This document shows, one piece after another, positions 26,829 through 35,214 of a stretch of 64,000 nt of DNA (its first letter is position 1; the number at the start of each line of letters is the position of its first letter). Under the pieces are notes generated by a model that searched no databases, was not told where the DNA came from, and saw nothing but the letters and a program-made list of their open reading frames with translations. This DNA comes from Natranaerovirga hydrolytica (GTDB taxonomy: Bacteria; Bacillota; Clostridia; Lachnospirales; DSM-24629), in contig NZ_SMGQ01000011.1 of assembly GCF_004339095.1 (NCBI RefSeq), positions 893,652-957,651 on the forward strand, in the 5' to 3' direction. The position numbers and the translations under genes are program-made.

Positions 26829-26950
26829 ATACTTCGTCATTAATAAAAGTCGGATTACGCACTTTTTTAATACTTCGTCATTAATAAAAGTCGGATTACG
26901 CACTTTTTTAATACTTCGTCATTAATAAAAGTCGGGTACGCACTTTTTTA
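26819..26950. repeat. 41-bp tandem repeat (3 units plus a partial)
   Basis: Units at 26819-26859 and 26860-26900 are identical (41 bp). The unit at 26901-26940 has one base missing (40 bp). A 10-base partial unit runs into the mrpD stop codon. Each unit starts CACTTTTTTAATACTTCG. The first unit contains the right edge of the activase terminator, so the array duplicated terminator-tail sequence between two convergent genes. Confidence 0.95.
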
Positions 26951-28537
26951 TTGGAATAGATTGATGTAGCCTACTATTATTATGAATAACACGAATACCA
27001 TTGATACAATTCCGTTAAAAGGTAATTCAAGGCTTCTAACCAATCGTATGAGTTTTGATTTATAGAGAACTTTTTTATAAAGATAGTAACCAATGATTAC
27101 AGAAATAATATAGGTTATTGCTTTTGCCAAATAGGATGCCATATTAATTTCTAAATTAAACTTGAAGAATACTTCCATTAATACAGGTGCTAATATACCT
27201 CCAACAAAACATGTTGTCCCTAGTACAACGAATACGATATTTTTAGACAATGACATTTTTGCCTTTTCTCCACTTCCAAATAAGATGCTTGCAAATTTTG
27301 ACAGGTATAAGATGGTCAAAAAGTTCAAAGTATACATTATCATTTCAAACCATAATGCGTCTATGCCAATAGAAATTAAATACTTGCCTATACTGCCATT
27401 AAAAAAAGGTGCACCTGTAATACCTAAAATGCCAAACACTGTACAAATTCCCATGATGGGATAGCTTTTAAAGACACCCTTGATCTCTGATATTTTTCTT
27501 GTTTCATAAATTTCCACCAGATTACCGGCTACTAAAAACAATAGTGCCTTAAAAATGCTATGGCTTAAGATATGATACAACCCTCCAAAATAAGATCCTG
27601 CAAACCCTACATTCAGACCTACCAATATAAATCCTATTTGAGATACTGTAGAAAACCCTAGCATTTTTTTAATATCATCTTGAACCAATGCCAGTATACC
27701 CCCTACTAAGGCTGTTAAAATTCCAATGATTAAAAATAATATTCTGGTATCAAACATAAAACTAAAAATATCTTGAAATCTAATAAAATATATGAATCCC
27801 AAGTTAATATAGATACCTGATAAAATCGCTGATACAATAGACGGTGCACTTTCACTACCATGAGCTCTTGGCAACCAAGTAAAAACTGGCACAGCGCCAA
27901 TTTTTAAAGTTATGCCTGTAAATAACAACCCATACATTATAACACTCGATGTGGACTCCGGTATGGTATGTACCACTTCACTTAATAAACTTAAATCATA
28001 AACGCCATATGTTCTATAAACATAACCGACACCCATTAAAAAGAATGACATCCCGACAATGTTAACCAACAAATAAATCAATCCATCATAATAAGAATTT
28101 GCTTTTTTCTTATATATGATTAATATCGTTACTAAAACAGTAGATACTTCCATTAGTGCAAAGATATTGAATAAGTCATAACTTAAAAACAAAGCATACA
28201 ACAAACCTTCTAGAGAAAACAGTAAAAAGATGTAAGCGATTTTCTTTTCAAAATGATTCCACTCATGTATCAATAGTAGCAAAAATAAAAATGCAGTCAG
28301 TAACATGATTGAAGATGATAAATCATCTATGTATATGCCTACACCTCTACCCACTGGCCAACTACCCACAACAAAACTTCTTGCACCCTTTATACTCGTA
28401 TCTACAAAAGCCATTATAGCCAGTACAAAAATAAATAGTTGTGATGATACAATCACCCATGGTTTTGTTAATTTAAACACATAGAATAATATCCCAAATA
28501 ATATCGGAGAAAATACTAAAATCAATAATATATTCAT
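26948..28537 (-). CDS. mrpD: Antiporter-like subunit MrpD / MbhH (ND4/ND5 family)
   Basis: 529 residues from the ATG at 28537 (AAGGAGAGATTT upstream; a 28573 start has none). About 14 membrane helices. The proton-antiporter core has the conserved Glu in LFNIFALMEVSTVLV and Lys in LKIGAVPVFTWLPRAHGSE. This is the only large ND-type subunit in the operon. It overlaps mrpC by 4 bases and is the last gene. By homology it carries the cation or proton path. No MrpA N-terminal partner is encoded in the window. Confidence 0.93.
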   Translation of the reverse strand: MNILLILVFSPILFGILFYVFKLTKPWVIVSSQLFIFVLAIMAFVDTSIKGARSFVVGSWPVGRGVGIYIDDLSSSIMLLTAFLFLLLLIHEWNHFEKKIAYIFLLFSLEGLLYALFLSYDLFNIFALMEVSTVLVTILIIYKKKANSYYDGLIYLLVNIVGMSFFLMGVGYVYRTYGVYDLSLLSEVVHTIPESTSSVIMYGLLFTGITLKIGAVPVFTWLPRAHGSESAPSIVSAILSGIYINLGFIYFIRFQDIFSFMFDTRILFLIIGILTALVGGILALVQDDIKKMLGFSTVSQIGFILVGLNVGFAGSYFGGLYHILSHSIFKALLFLVAGNLVEIYETRKISEIKGVFKSYPIMGICTVFGILGITGAPFFNGSIGKYLISIGIDALWFEMIMYTLNFLTILYLSKFASILFGSGEKAKMSLSKNIVFVVLGTTCFVGGILAPVLMEVFFKFNLEINMASYLAKAITYIISVIIGYYLYKKVLYKSKLIRLVRSLELPFNGIVSMVFVLFIIIVGYINLFQ

Positions 28538-28845
28538 AAATCTCTCCTTCTTTTCTGCAATAATCGTTTCCAATTAGTCGTACCATACAGATGATATAAA
28601 TGTATAAATATCATTAAAGCAACCGCTGTAACCGCTACACCAATGACAATCGCTGTAATCATTAGGGCTTCTGATAAAGGATCTTGATGATTGGAGTCTA
28701 TGAAAAATAATATAATACCCGTTTGCATAACTGTAATAGAAATGATAGACTTAACCATATTTCTTCTAGTAATCAAACCATATAATCCTATAAAAAATAT
28801 TAAAATGCTTATATTGGTTCCATTGATCCACTCTATTTTGACCAT
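28534..28845 (-). CDS. mrpC: Antiporter subunit MrpC / MbhG (NuoK-like)
   Basis: 103 residues, three helices, with the NuoK-like core (SITVMQTGIILFFI) and DPLSEALMITAIVIGVAVTA, the MnhC signature. The only in-frame ATG (28845) directly abuts AAAGGAG with no spacer, and an in-frame TGA lies just upstream, so either this odd start or a non-standard one is used. Overlaps mrpB by 13 bases and mrpD by 4. Confidence 0.92.
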   Translation of the reverse strand: MVKIEWINGTNISILIFFIGLYGLITRRNMVKSIISITVMQTGIILFFIDSNHQDPLSEALMITAIVIGVAVTAVALMIFIHLYHLYGTTNWKRLLQKRRRDL

Positions 28846-29252
28846 CTCCTTTCATGCATAACAAACTCATAAAAAATAACCGTTAACCCTAGAGAAACTT
28901 TCATTCCAATTAACAAATTCATAATAATCAAGTAAAACCTAGAATATAAACTTGTTGTGGGATCAACAAAATTTGTAAACATAATATTTCTTGTGAAAAT
29001 AGATAGTATGGGTACCAACACAATTAATAAATAAAAAAACTTTTCTATAATTTGCATTTTTCCTATTCCAATTTCATTAAGTGGTTTGGACAAATATTGT
29101 AAAATGAATACACTTGCTAAAATTGCGCCGCCTTGAAAACCGCCACCAGGAGAAATATCACCATACAAAATAACATAAAAACCAAAGACAATGATAAAAG
29201 GGTTAATAATGTCTATTAAATACTTGGTCAAATCATTCTTAATTTCTTCCAT
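28833..29252 (-). CDS. mrpB: Antiporter subunit MrpB / MbhF
   Basis: 139 residues from the ATG at 29252 (AAGGAGGAAAATC upstream); the frame open to 29333 has no site. Four helices and the MnhB signature GDISPGGGFQGGAILAS near residue 40. Overlaps the genes on both sides, so translation is coupled. Confidence 0.92.
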   Translation of the reverse strand: MEEIKNDLTKYLIDIINPFIIVFGFYVILYGDISPGGGFQGGAILASVFILQYLSKPLNEIGIGKMQIIEKFFYLLIVLVPILSIFTRNIMFTNFVDPTTSLYSRFYLIIMNLLIGMKVSLGLTVIFYEFVMHERRWSK

Positions 29253-29511
29253 GATTTTCCTCCTTATTAAAGTGATAGATCCCAACAGCACTAACCAATA
29301 AAAGAAGGGATTCAAACAAACTATCATACACACGATAATCTAAGTAAATAGCCGTTGCAGCATTGATGGCACCTGTTTCAGTATAACTTTCTTCTAAGTA
29401 GTGAGCCGCAATCTCAAATTCATGTACTGGCTCTTCTGTTTGTTTTATAAAGACAATTATGGACACAATTGTAATGATAAATATAAGCTTTCTAAATGTC
29501 TCCCATTTCAT
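29239..29511 (-). CDS. MbhE-like subunit (MrpA C-terminal part)
   Basis: 90 residues from the ATG at 29511 (GAGGAATGCTA upstream). Two hydrophobic helices flank a conserved loop, ETGAINAATAIYLDYRVYDSLFE, which corresponds in its second half to the NVxxVILVDFRxxDTxxE motif at the C-terminus of MrpA and in MbhE. In Mrp complexes this segment is fused to MrpA; here it is a separate small gene, as in archaeal Mbh operons. Confidence 0.88.
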   Translation of the reverse strand: MKWETFRKLIFIITIVSIIVFIKQTEEPVHEFEIAAHYLEESYTETGAINAATAIYLDYRVYDSLFESLLLLVSAVGIYHFNKEENHGRN

Positions 29512-30016
29512 TAGCATTCCTCATTTCATTAAGCATAATATTAACCTCAAATCTTGAATCTTTTGCTAGTTTTGAAGCTAAATTCTCTATCTTATAATTT
29601 GAACTTTGAGTAATCAATTGAATATCTTCGTCATCACCATCTATGATCAAATCATATCCATAGTCATTTAATATGCTTTTGTATTCGTCTTTACTAAATC
29701 GAATATAATGAAAAACCAAGTCCTCAGGCACACAGTACCCTTCAATTGCATCTAAAATTTCATATGGAATGTCCTGATACACATATACCTTAAATCGCTT
29801 TTGTTTTCTCAATGCAACCAAATAGATAACCGTAGACAATGTACTACCTATTACAGCTTCTGCTATAGCCACATTAGGACTTTTATACATCAAATATAAA
29901 ATGGATATAAAATAGCCAAACATCCCTAAATAAATAACTGCTCGATTTAACTTTTCAGTTGTAATGGATAAAAAAGCGAATACAACTGCTAATATAAGTA
30001 GGATTTTCTCATTCAT
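29492..30016 (-). CDS. MbhD-like subunit (DUF4040) with soluble C-terminal extension
   Basis: 174 residues. The first ~75 are three helices with NVAIAEAVIGSTLSTVIYLVAL, the MbhD/DUF4040 signature that also lies near the MrpA C-terminus. Residues ~80-174 form a charged soluble part with no membrane helix (YRFSKDEYKS-like segment, then DLIIDGDDEDIQLITQSS). I do not recognise it; it may be a small regulatory domain. Overlaps mrpG (8 bases) and the MbhE-like gene. Confidence 0.85.
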   Translation of the reverse strand: MNEKILLILAVVFAFLSITTEKLNRAVIYLGMFGYFISILYLMYKSPNVAIAEAVIGSTLSTVIYLVALRKQKRFKVYVYQDIPYEILDAIEGYCVPEDLVFHYIRFSKDEYKSILNDYGYDLIIDGDDEDIQLITQSSNYKIENLASKLAKDSRFEVNIMLNEMRNANEMGDI

Positions 30017-30320
30017 AATTCCCCCCCTCCTTTGTTTTAGGTCTTTCCCCTCTCAAATAAGCAGAACGACCAATGGTATAAGAAGAAATAGGGTTAATAA
30101 GTAATGTGAAAATGAGTATAATCACTTTTTTTACTGTCACCGTATCCAATGGATTAATTAACAACAAACCGATAATCACAAAAAACATTCCCATTGTGTC
30201 AATATTGGCACAAGCCAATAACCTTGCATACATATCTGGCAAAATCAAAACAAATAAAGCCCCTGCTATAATAAATACCATACCGATAATAATCAATATG
30301 TTTCCTAATATGACACTCAC
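30009..30320 (-). CDS. mrpG: Antiporter subunit MrpG / MbhC
   Basis: 103 residues from a GTG at 30320: GGAGGG lies 7 bases upstream and the GTG overlaps the mrpF stop as GTGA. An ATG at 30335 overlaps the ribosome site. Three helices with the MnhG signature LPDMYARLLACANIDTMG. Basic C-terminal tail. Confidence 0.92.
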   Translation of the reverse strand: MSVILGNILIIIGMVFIIAGALFVLILPDMYARLLACANIDTMGMFFVIIGLLLINPLDTVTVKKVIILIFTLLINPISSYTIGRSAYLRGERPKTKEGGNYE

Positions 30321-30583
30321 AAATGATCCCTCCATTCTATAAATCGAGCGATTAAAACTGTACTGCAAAAGGCTAACAAAGCATATGTAAGGGCTATATC
30401 CAAATACTCTGTATTATCATATAAAAAACTTAAGCAAAGTATAACCAAAATAACCTTTGCAGATATAACATTGAATGTAATTAATCTATCCCAAATGGTA
30501 GGGCCTATAATGGTTCTTATTGAAACCAACCCTATAGAAACTATGAGTACAATTAATAAAATATTTACAATCATAACAATCAC
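30317..30583 (-). CDS. mrpF: Antiporter subunit MrpF / MbhB
   Basis: 88 residues, three helices. TIIGPTIWDRLITFNVISAK is the MnhF signature (G-P-t-x-x-DR), and ALTYALLAF follows in helix 3. It starts 4 bases after mrpE and overlaps mrpG by 4 bases. Confidence 0.93.
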   Translation of the reverse strand: MIVMIVNILLIVLIVSIGLVSIRTIIGPTIWDRLITFNVISAKVILVILCLSFLYDNTEYLDIALTYALLAFCSTVLIARFIEWRDHL

Positions 30584-30587
30584 CTTT

Positions 30588-31055
30588 TTAATCCTTTAAC
30601 AATAATTTTTCAAAGGGGGTTTTAATGGCTTCTGGTTCTTTTTCTGGATCACTATGTTTTGGAAACAATCTCAAAACATACAATGTACTGTTTTTCCTAT
30701 AAATTGTAACTGTCCCCGGTGTCAACGTTATAGAAATCGCTAACACAAACACATAAAAATCACTGGGAAAATCTGTAGGTACTTTTATAATTTTCACTTG
30801 AGATTTTCTAGTCACTAACATATACAAACTTTCAAATCCTGACTTAATCATCTGAATGAACACCATAAAAATGTACTGTATAACTTTTATCACATTAAGC
30901 TTTGGATATGAACTATTGGATGTAAAAAATTTCTTTGCTAAAGCAAATGAAATCACAGAAATGATTAGCCCCATAATGACATCTATGCTATCTAAACTTT
31001 GAGTTAGGCCAATCCAAAAAAAAAGGAGTATGGCTGGCCAAATCATATTTTTCAT
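30588..31055 (-). CDS. mrpE: Antiporter subunit MrpE / MbhA
   Basis: 155 residues. Two or three helices in the first ~75, then a soluble part with ISITLTPGTVTIYR, the MnhE signature. First gene of the eight-gene operon; GGGGAGGTTAATAA precedes the ATG. The operon order E-F-G-D'-E'-B-C-D equals archaeal MbhA to MbhH. It should form the ion-translocating half of such complexes and may work as a Na+/H+ antiporter. Confidence 0.92.
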   Translation of the reverse strand: MKNMIWPAILLFFWIGLTQSLDSIDVIMGLIISVISFALAKKFFTSNSSYPKLNVIKVIQYIFMVFIQMIKSGFESLYMLVTRKSQVKIIKVPTDFPSDFYVFVLAISITLTPGTVTIYRKNSTLYVLRLFPKHSDPEKEPEAIKTPFEKLLLKD

Positions 31056-31158
31056 TTATTAACCTCCCCGAAAAAAGCATCTTCACTATTATATGTACTC
31101 AACCTATATTGTATTTTTATTGCTTACTTGGGAATATCATAACAAATAGAAAATAAAA

Positions 31159-31188
31159 ACACAATAAAAATCCAAACTTTTATTGTGT
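31159..31188 (-). terminator. Second leftward terminator upstream of mrpE
   Basis: ACACAATAAAA pairs with TTTTATTGTGT, and leftward it is followed by TTTTATTTTC. It would insulate the mrp operon from read-through. Confidence 0.6.
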
Positions 31189-31261
31189 AAATTTTATGCC
31201 ACCAAAATACATCTTGTCATTTTAATAATCTCTATAACATGGTCTAACGACCTACCAATTG

Positions 31262-31320
31262 AATCAAAAACAAGAGTCCTTTATATCAATAATTGATGTA
31301 AAGGACTCTTGTTTTTGATT
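31262..31320. terminator. Long hairpin terminator after the pectin operon
   Basis: An almost perfect palindrome: AATCAAAAACAAGAGTCCTT and its complement, with extra pairing towards the ATAAT loop. Flanking A/T runs allow termination in both directions. It ends the transcript from GH105 to the sugar isomerase. Confidence 0.85.
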
Positions 31321-31382
31321 GGCTTATTTACCATAAAGTATTACATTTCCAATGAAATATCTCATTTTGAACTTTTGCTGAA

Positions 31383-32234
31383 TTATTGTATTGTGTTTAA
31401 TACGGATCGAGTATTATTCAAGTCCGTTTTATAACTTTCAATTGTAGCCCCTTCTCTAAGCAAACTTACATTTTTATTTTTTACAAAACTGAATATATGT
31501 TTGTAGTCAACAATACCATTACCAATACATTCCCATTTGAATGTATCATTTACAATTTTCATCTCATCTCTATTGCGATCACCAATTAATGTAATGTCTT
31601 TAAGATGTAAAACTTCAATTTTATCTCCAAAAAACTCAAAACAATTCGTAATAATCTTTTGTTGATCATGAATGTTCTCAACTGTAAATAGATTGACGGC
31701 ATCAATAATCACTTTTAATTTATCTGAATTCACTTCATCCAATAATCGCTTCGTTAATTCTGGAGAATTAAGTGTATGCCGTGCAACTGGCTCAATACCG
31801 ATACAAACATTTTGCTTTTCTGCTTCTTCAACCATTCTTAAAACACTATCTTTTAGCCCTTGATAAGCTGCTTCCCTATTGTCACCATTAAGAGGAAAAC
31901 CTGTTGTTTCTGTTCCAACTAAGTTTGCACCTATTCTTTTTGTATGGCTAATACCTTTAATAAATTTATCAACTTGTTCAAGTCTTTTAGCTTTGTCAAG
32001 CATGCCAATTTCCACATAGCAACCATAAACACTAATTTCCACATCATTTTTCAAAAATTCCTCTTTGGACTTTTCCAAAACACCTTCTGTAATGTCTTCA
32101 AAACTGTTAATGTCTTTAATCGCTTTGACTGGTGCTAATTGAACAGCTTCGAAACCTAATTCTTTAATATATTTAGGCAAAACGTCAACATTCATTTTCC
32201 CAAAATCATGACCTCGTACACCAATTCTATTCAT
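31383..32234 (-). CDS. Sugar phosphate isomerase/epimerase-like TIM barrel protein
   Basis: 283 residues of the xylose isomerase-like family (PF01261 type): IKELGFEAVQLAP, GANLVGTET, IGIEPVARHTLNS with a metal-binding Glu, VIIDAVNLF and KIEVLHLKD. These proteins bind a divalent metal and move carbonyls in sugars or keto-acids. As the last gene of the GH105-dctPQM cluster it is likely to act on an imported or released uronate derivative. Substrate not known. A gap of 156 bp separates it from dctM. Confidence 0.82.
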   Translation of the reverse strand: MNRIGVRGHDFGKMNVDVLPKYIKELGFEAVQLAPVKAIKDINSFEDITEGVLEKSKEEFLKNDVEISVYGCYVEIGMLDKAKRLEQVDKFIKGISHTKRIGANLVGTETTGFPLNGDNREAAYQGLKDSVLRMVEEAEKQNVCIGIEPVARHTLNSPELTKRLLDEVNSDKLKVIIDAVNLFTVENIHDQQKIITNCFEFFGDKIEVLHLKDITLIGDRNRDEMKIVNDTFKWECIGNGIVDYKHIFSFVKNKNVSLLREGATIESYKTDLNNTRSVLNTIQ

Positions 32235-32390
32235 TACTTTCTATCTCCTCTCAATTTTAAAATTTACTAAATTATAACATCTTTAAATTATTAGTCAAGA
32301 TGCAATGAATCTGTAAATTTTTACCATCCTGTTCTGTAATGGTAATTTTGATAGCGTTTTATTTTAGAATATTTTCTTGTGATGTACGCC

Positions 32391-33683
32391 TTATGCCAGA
32401 TTTGGCAACCACATAAATAATGATGGGAAGAATGTAATCAGTAACAATACGATGAAAATAGCTATATAAAATGGCACCAGCGGTTTGATCATATGTTGTG
32501 GTTTGACATCTGCTACACTGGATCCTACATAGAACCCTGTGCCTACTGGAGGTGTAATGGAACCAACACAAAGGTTCATAATGGCAAATAAACCAAAGTG
32601 CACTGGGTCAATGCCTACGCTTTGTGCCACTGGTAAGAAAATAGGTGCAAAGATTAATATGGCTGGACCTACATCCATAAACATACCAATCAATAATAAA
32701 ATAACATTAATCAGTAAAAGAATCACTATCCTATTACTTGTAATACCTAATATCAATGAGCTTATTGCTGCTGGAATGCCTGTAAAGGACATAGCGAAAG
32801 ACATCATTGATGAAGTAGCCAATAAAAATGTAATGACACCCGTTACGAAGAAAGCCTCTTTTAACATCTTCGGCAAATTTTTCACTTTTACTGTTCTATA
32901 AAAAAACATAGATACCATTAACGAATAGATTACAGCAATAGCAGATGCTTCAATAGCAGTAAATAAACCTGTCAAAATACCGCCAATTATAATGACAATT
33001 AATAAAACACTTGGTAATGCATCAATAAAAACTTTAATAGCTTCACCTTTACCTATACCTTCAGCTGTCTTATAATTGTTTTTCTTAGCATGCATATAGA
33101 TTACTACCATTATAACCAAACACCATATGGCGCCTACTAAATAGCCACCTAAAAACAAAGCTGAAATAGATGCGCCACTTACGGCTAAAGAATACATAAT
33201 AAATGCTGTACTTGGAGGTATAATCATACCCGTTGGCGCAGACGCAATATTGACTGCTGCAGCAAAATGTTTGTCATAACCTGCTTTTTCTTGTTCTGGT
33301 ATTAAAACACCACCAATAGCAGTAGAAGCTGCAATAGCTGAACTTGACATGGAACCGAATAAGGCATTACCTAAAACATTTGTATGCGCTATCCCACCTG
33401 GAACTTTTCCAACAAAAAGCATTGCAAAGTTTACAAGTTTACTGGCTATACCACTGTTATTCATAATGATGCCAGAGAATACAAAAAACGGTATCGCAAC
33501 AAGTGAGAAACTATTTAAACTGGCAACCATTTTTTGGCTGGAAGAAAAAATAGCTACATCAAAAGGAATCACTAAAAGTAAGGTTGATAATGACGATATT
33601 GCTATACTAATAGCAATAGGCATACCTAAAAATAATAATACTGCAAAGACAATAAATAAAATAATACTTGCTTCTAAAGCCAT
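32391..33683 (-). CDS. dctM: TRAP transporter large permease, system 1
   Basis: 430 residues with about 12-13 hydrophobic helices. The start (ALEASIILFIVFAVLLFLGMP) and the GMFMDVGPAILIFAP motif are typical of DctM. DctM forms the elevator-type Na+-coupled transport domain and works with DctQ and the binding protein DctP. GGAGGGATAGTT precedes the ATG, 2 bases after dctQ. Confidence 0.93.
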   Translation of the reverse strand: MALEASIILFIVFAVLLFLGMPIAISIAISSLSTLLLVIPFDVAIFSSSQKMVASLNSFSLVAIPFFVFSGIIMNNSGIASKLVNFAMLFVGKVPGGIAHTNVLGNALFGSMSSSAIAASTAIGGVLIPEQEKAGYDKHFAAAVNIASAPTGMIIPPSTAFIMYSLAVSGASISALFLGGYLVGAIWCLVIMVVIYMHAKKNNYKTAEGIGKGEAIKVFIDALPSVLLIVIIIGGILTGLFTAIEASAIAVIYSLMVSMFFYRTVKVKNLPKMLKEAFFVTGVITFLLATSSMMSFAMSFTGIPAAISSLILGITSNRIVILLLINVILLLIGMFMDVGPAILIFAPIFLPVAQSVGIDPVHFGLFAIMNLCVGSITPPVGTGFYVGSSVADVKPQHMIKPLVPFYIAIFIVLLLITFFPSLFMWLPNLA

Positions 33684-33685
33684 AA

Positions 33686-34168
33686 CTATCCCTCCTGTAC
33701 TTTTCTATTATTGATACATTCTATTAAGTTTAAAATGCTATAAATTAACATGATTACTCCTGAAACAGGAACTGCTAAATACACATACCCCATAGGTATT
33801 GATAGAGATGGGGATATTTGCGACATTGTAAGAGACACACCTTTGATGCCACCAAAAATCATTACAACGCCAGCGAAAAGCAAAAACAAACCTTGAATGA
33901 CCACCTCTAAGATAAACTTATTACGACCTGTTAGTTTATCACTAAGCAAAGATACCGAAAGGTGTTTTTGGTCACCGACTACATAAGCCGTACTAATCAT
34001 TGCTAACCATACAAGACTAAAACGCACAAATTCTTCTGTTATTGTATTTGGGTTGTTTAAAACTGTTCTTGTGAAAATTTGATAACACACCGTCACAACC
34101 ATTATAGAAAGTATTGTCATACCCATAACTTCTAATGTTTTATTTAAAAAATTTCTTAAAGCTTTCAT
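33686..34168 (-). CDS. dctQ: TRAP transporter small permease, system 1
   Basis: 160 residues with four helices; NTITEEFVRFSLVWLAM is the conserved DctQ region near residue 40. Scaffold partner of DctM. Starts 11 bases after dctP. Confidence 0.92.
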   Translation of the reverse strand: MKALRNFLNKTLEVMGMTILSIMVVTVCYQIFTRTVLNNPNTITEEFVRFSLVWLAMISTAYVVGDQKHLSVSLLSDKLTGRNKFILEVVIQGLFLLFAGVVMIFGGIKGVSLTMSQISPSLSIPMGYVYLAVPVSGVIMLIYSILNLIECINNRKVQEG

Positions 34169-34179
34169 AAGTATCCCCC

Positions 34180-35187
34180 TTATTCTGAGTCAGCCAATTC
34201 TCGAATTCTATTATAAGTATCCATAAAATATTCGTCGTTTTTAAATTTGTCATGAAGTGGTTGAACTTTTTCTAAAAACGGCTCTTTTTCAACACTGTTA
34301 AATTGAGTTTGATATTGTTCAACGGCTTTTTGTTTCTCTTCTTCAACAGCTTGTTTAAAAATAGTCTTTTCAAACTCAGTTGATTCTTTAGCCGCGTCTA
34401 AAACTGCTTGATATTGGTCCTTTGTTAATCGATCCTCTAACGTGCTATTCATTATAATAATATCAGGGACTCTCGTATGTTCATCATAAGAATAATATTG
34501 AGTAACGGCACCATGACCCGCTGTGTGTAAAACAAACTCATTGTTTTCCGCACCATCTATAAGGTTAGATTGTAAAGAAGTGAAAACTTCACTACTACCC
34601 ATTGGTACAGGTGAACCCCCTAATAGCTCAATCATTTTAATAGCTGTTTCACTTTGCATGACACGTATTTTTTTCCCTTTTAAATCTTCAGGCGTATTAA
34701 TGGGGCCATCCACCATATAAAAACTACGTTGACCTGAATCATAATAAGTTAAACCAGTGAAACCTAAGTCATTAGTAGAGTTATATACTTTATTCATAAT
34801 TTCTTCATCTTCCATCACACGGTAAAAATGTTCTTCACTATCAAAAATGTAAGGCACACCAAAAATCGAATAATCTTTTGAAAAACCTTCTAATGCTGAT
34901 GCACTAACCTTAGTAAAATCTATGGCTCCTGTTTGTGTCAATTCAATGAGTTCAACCTCTCCACCCAATTGACTATCTGGATAATATTCTACACGTACTT
35001 CACCATTTGTTTTTTCCTCTATCAGTTTTCCAAACTTTCTCATAGAATCAATAACCGGTTGACTGTTGTTAGAGTACGCAAATCTTAAAACTGTCGTATC
35101 ATCTTCTGCTCTACTACTACTTGTAAAAGAAAAGACAATAATCAAAGACAGAATAGCAATAAGTAATATACCAACTTTTTTATTCAT
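34180..35187 (-). CDS. dctP: TRAP transporter substrate-binding protein, system 1
   Basis: 335 residues with an N-terminal signal sequence (KKVGILLIAILSLIIVFSFT) and no lipobox Cys, so probably released or anchored by the signal helix. DctP motifs: YPDSQLGGE, then GKKIRVMQSE with the Arg that binds substrate carboxylate, and LIDGAENNE. Paired with GH105, it probably captures unsaturated galacturonate-containing oligosaccharides or uronates. GGAGGTGTAAATAG precedes the ATG; GH105 ends 27 bp upstream. Confidence 0.93.
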   Translation of the reverse strand: MNKKVGILLIAILSLIIVFSFTSSSRAEDDTTVLRFAYSNNSQPVIDSMRKFGKLIEEKTNGEVRVEYYPDSQLGGEVELIELTQTGAIDFTKVSASALEGFSKDYSIFGVPYIFDSEEHFYRVMEDEEIMNKVYNSTNDLGFTGLTYYDSGQRSFYMVDGPINTPEDLKGKKIRVMQSETAIKMIELLGGSPVPMGSSEVFTSLQSNLIDGAENNEFVLHTAGHGAVTQYYSYDEHTRVPDIIIMNSTLEDRLTKDQYQAVLDAAKESTEFEKTIFKQAVEEEKQKAVEQYQTQFNSVEKEPFLEKVQPLHDKFKNDEYFMDTYNRIRELADSE

Positions 35188-35214
35188 CTATTTACACCTC
35201 CATAAAATTCTACC

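Larger units (their letters stand above)
31056..31382. other. Intergenic region between the pectin and mrp operons
   Basis: 327 bp with two hairpins (listed separately) and the mrp promoter region. A weak candidate promoter TTGTGT-17-TATGAT reads leftward and begins within the right arm of the second hairpin. No gene seen. Confidence 0.4.

Noticed and set aside
26819-26950. CRISPR array
   Set aside because: The 41-bp units are directly adjacent with no spacers, and no cas genes are present.
32321-32345. Hairpin TTACCAT/ATGGTAA between dctM and the isomerase gene
   Set aside because: Seven-base stem with no T run in the direction of transcription. It may be a processing site but is too weak to call a terminator.
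33836-33850. AAGAGACACAC inside dctQ as a further copy of the dispersed repeat
   Set aside because: Only about 11 bases match and they lie in conserved coding sequence.
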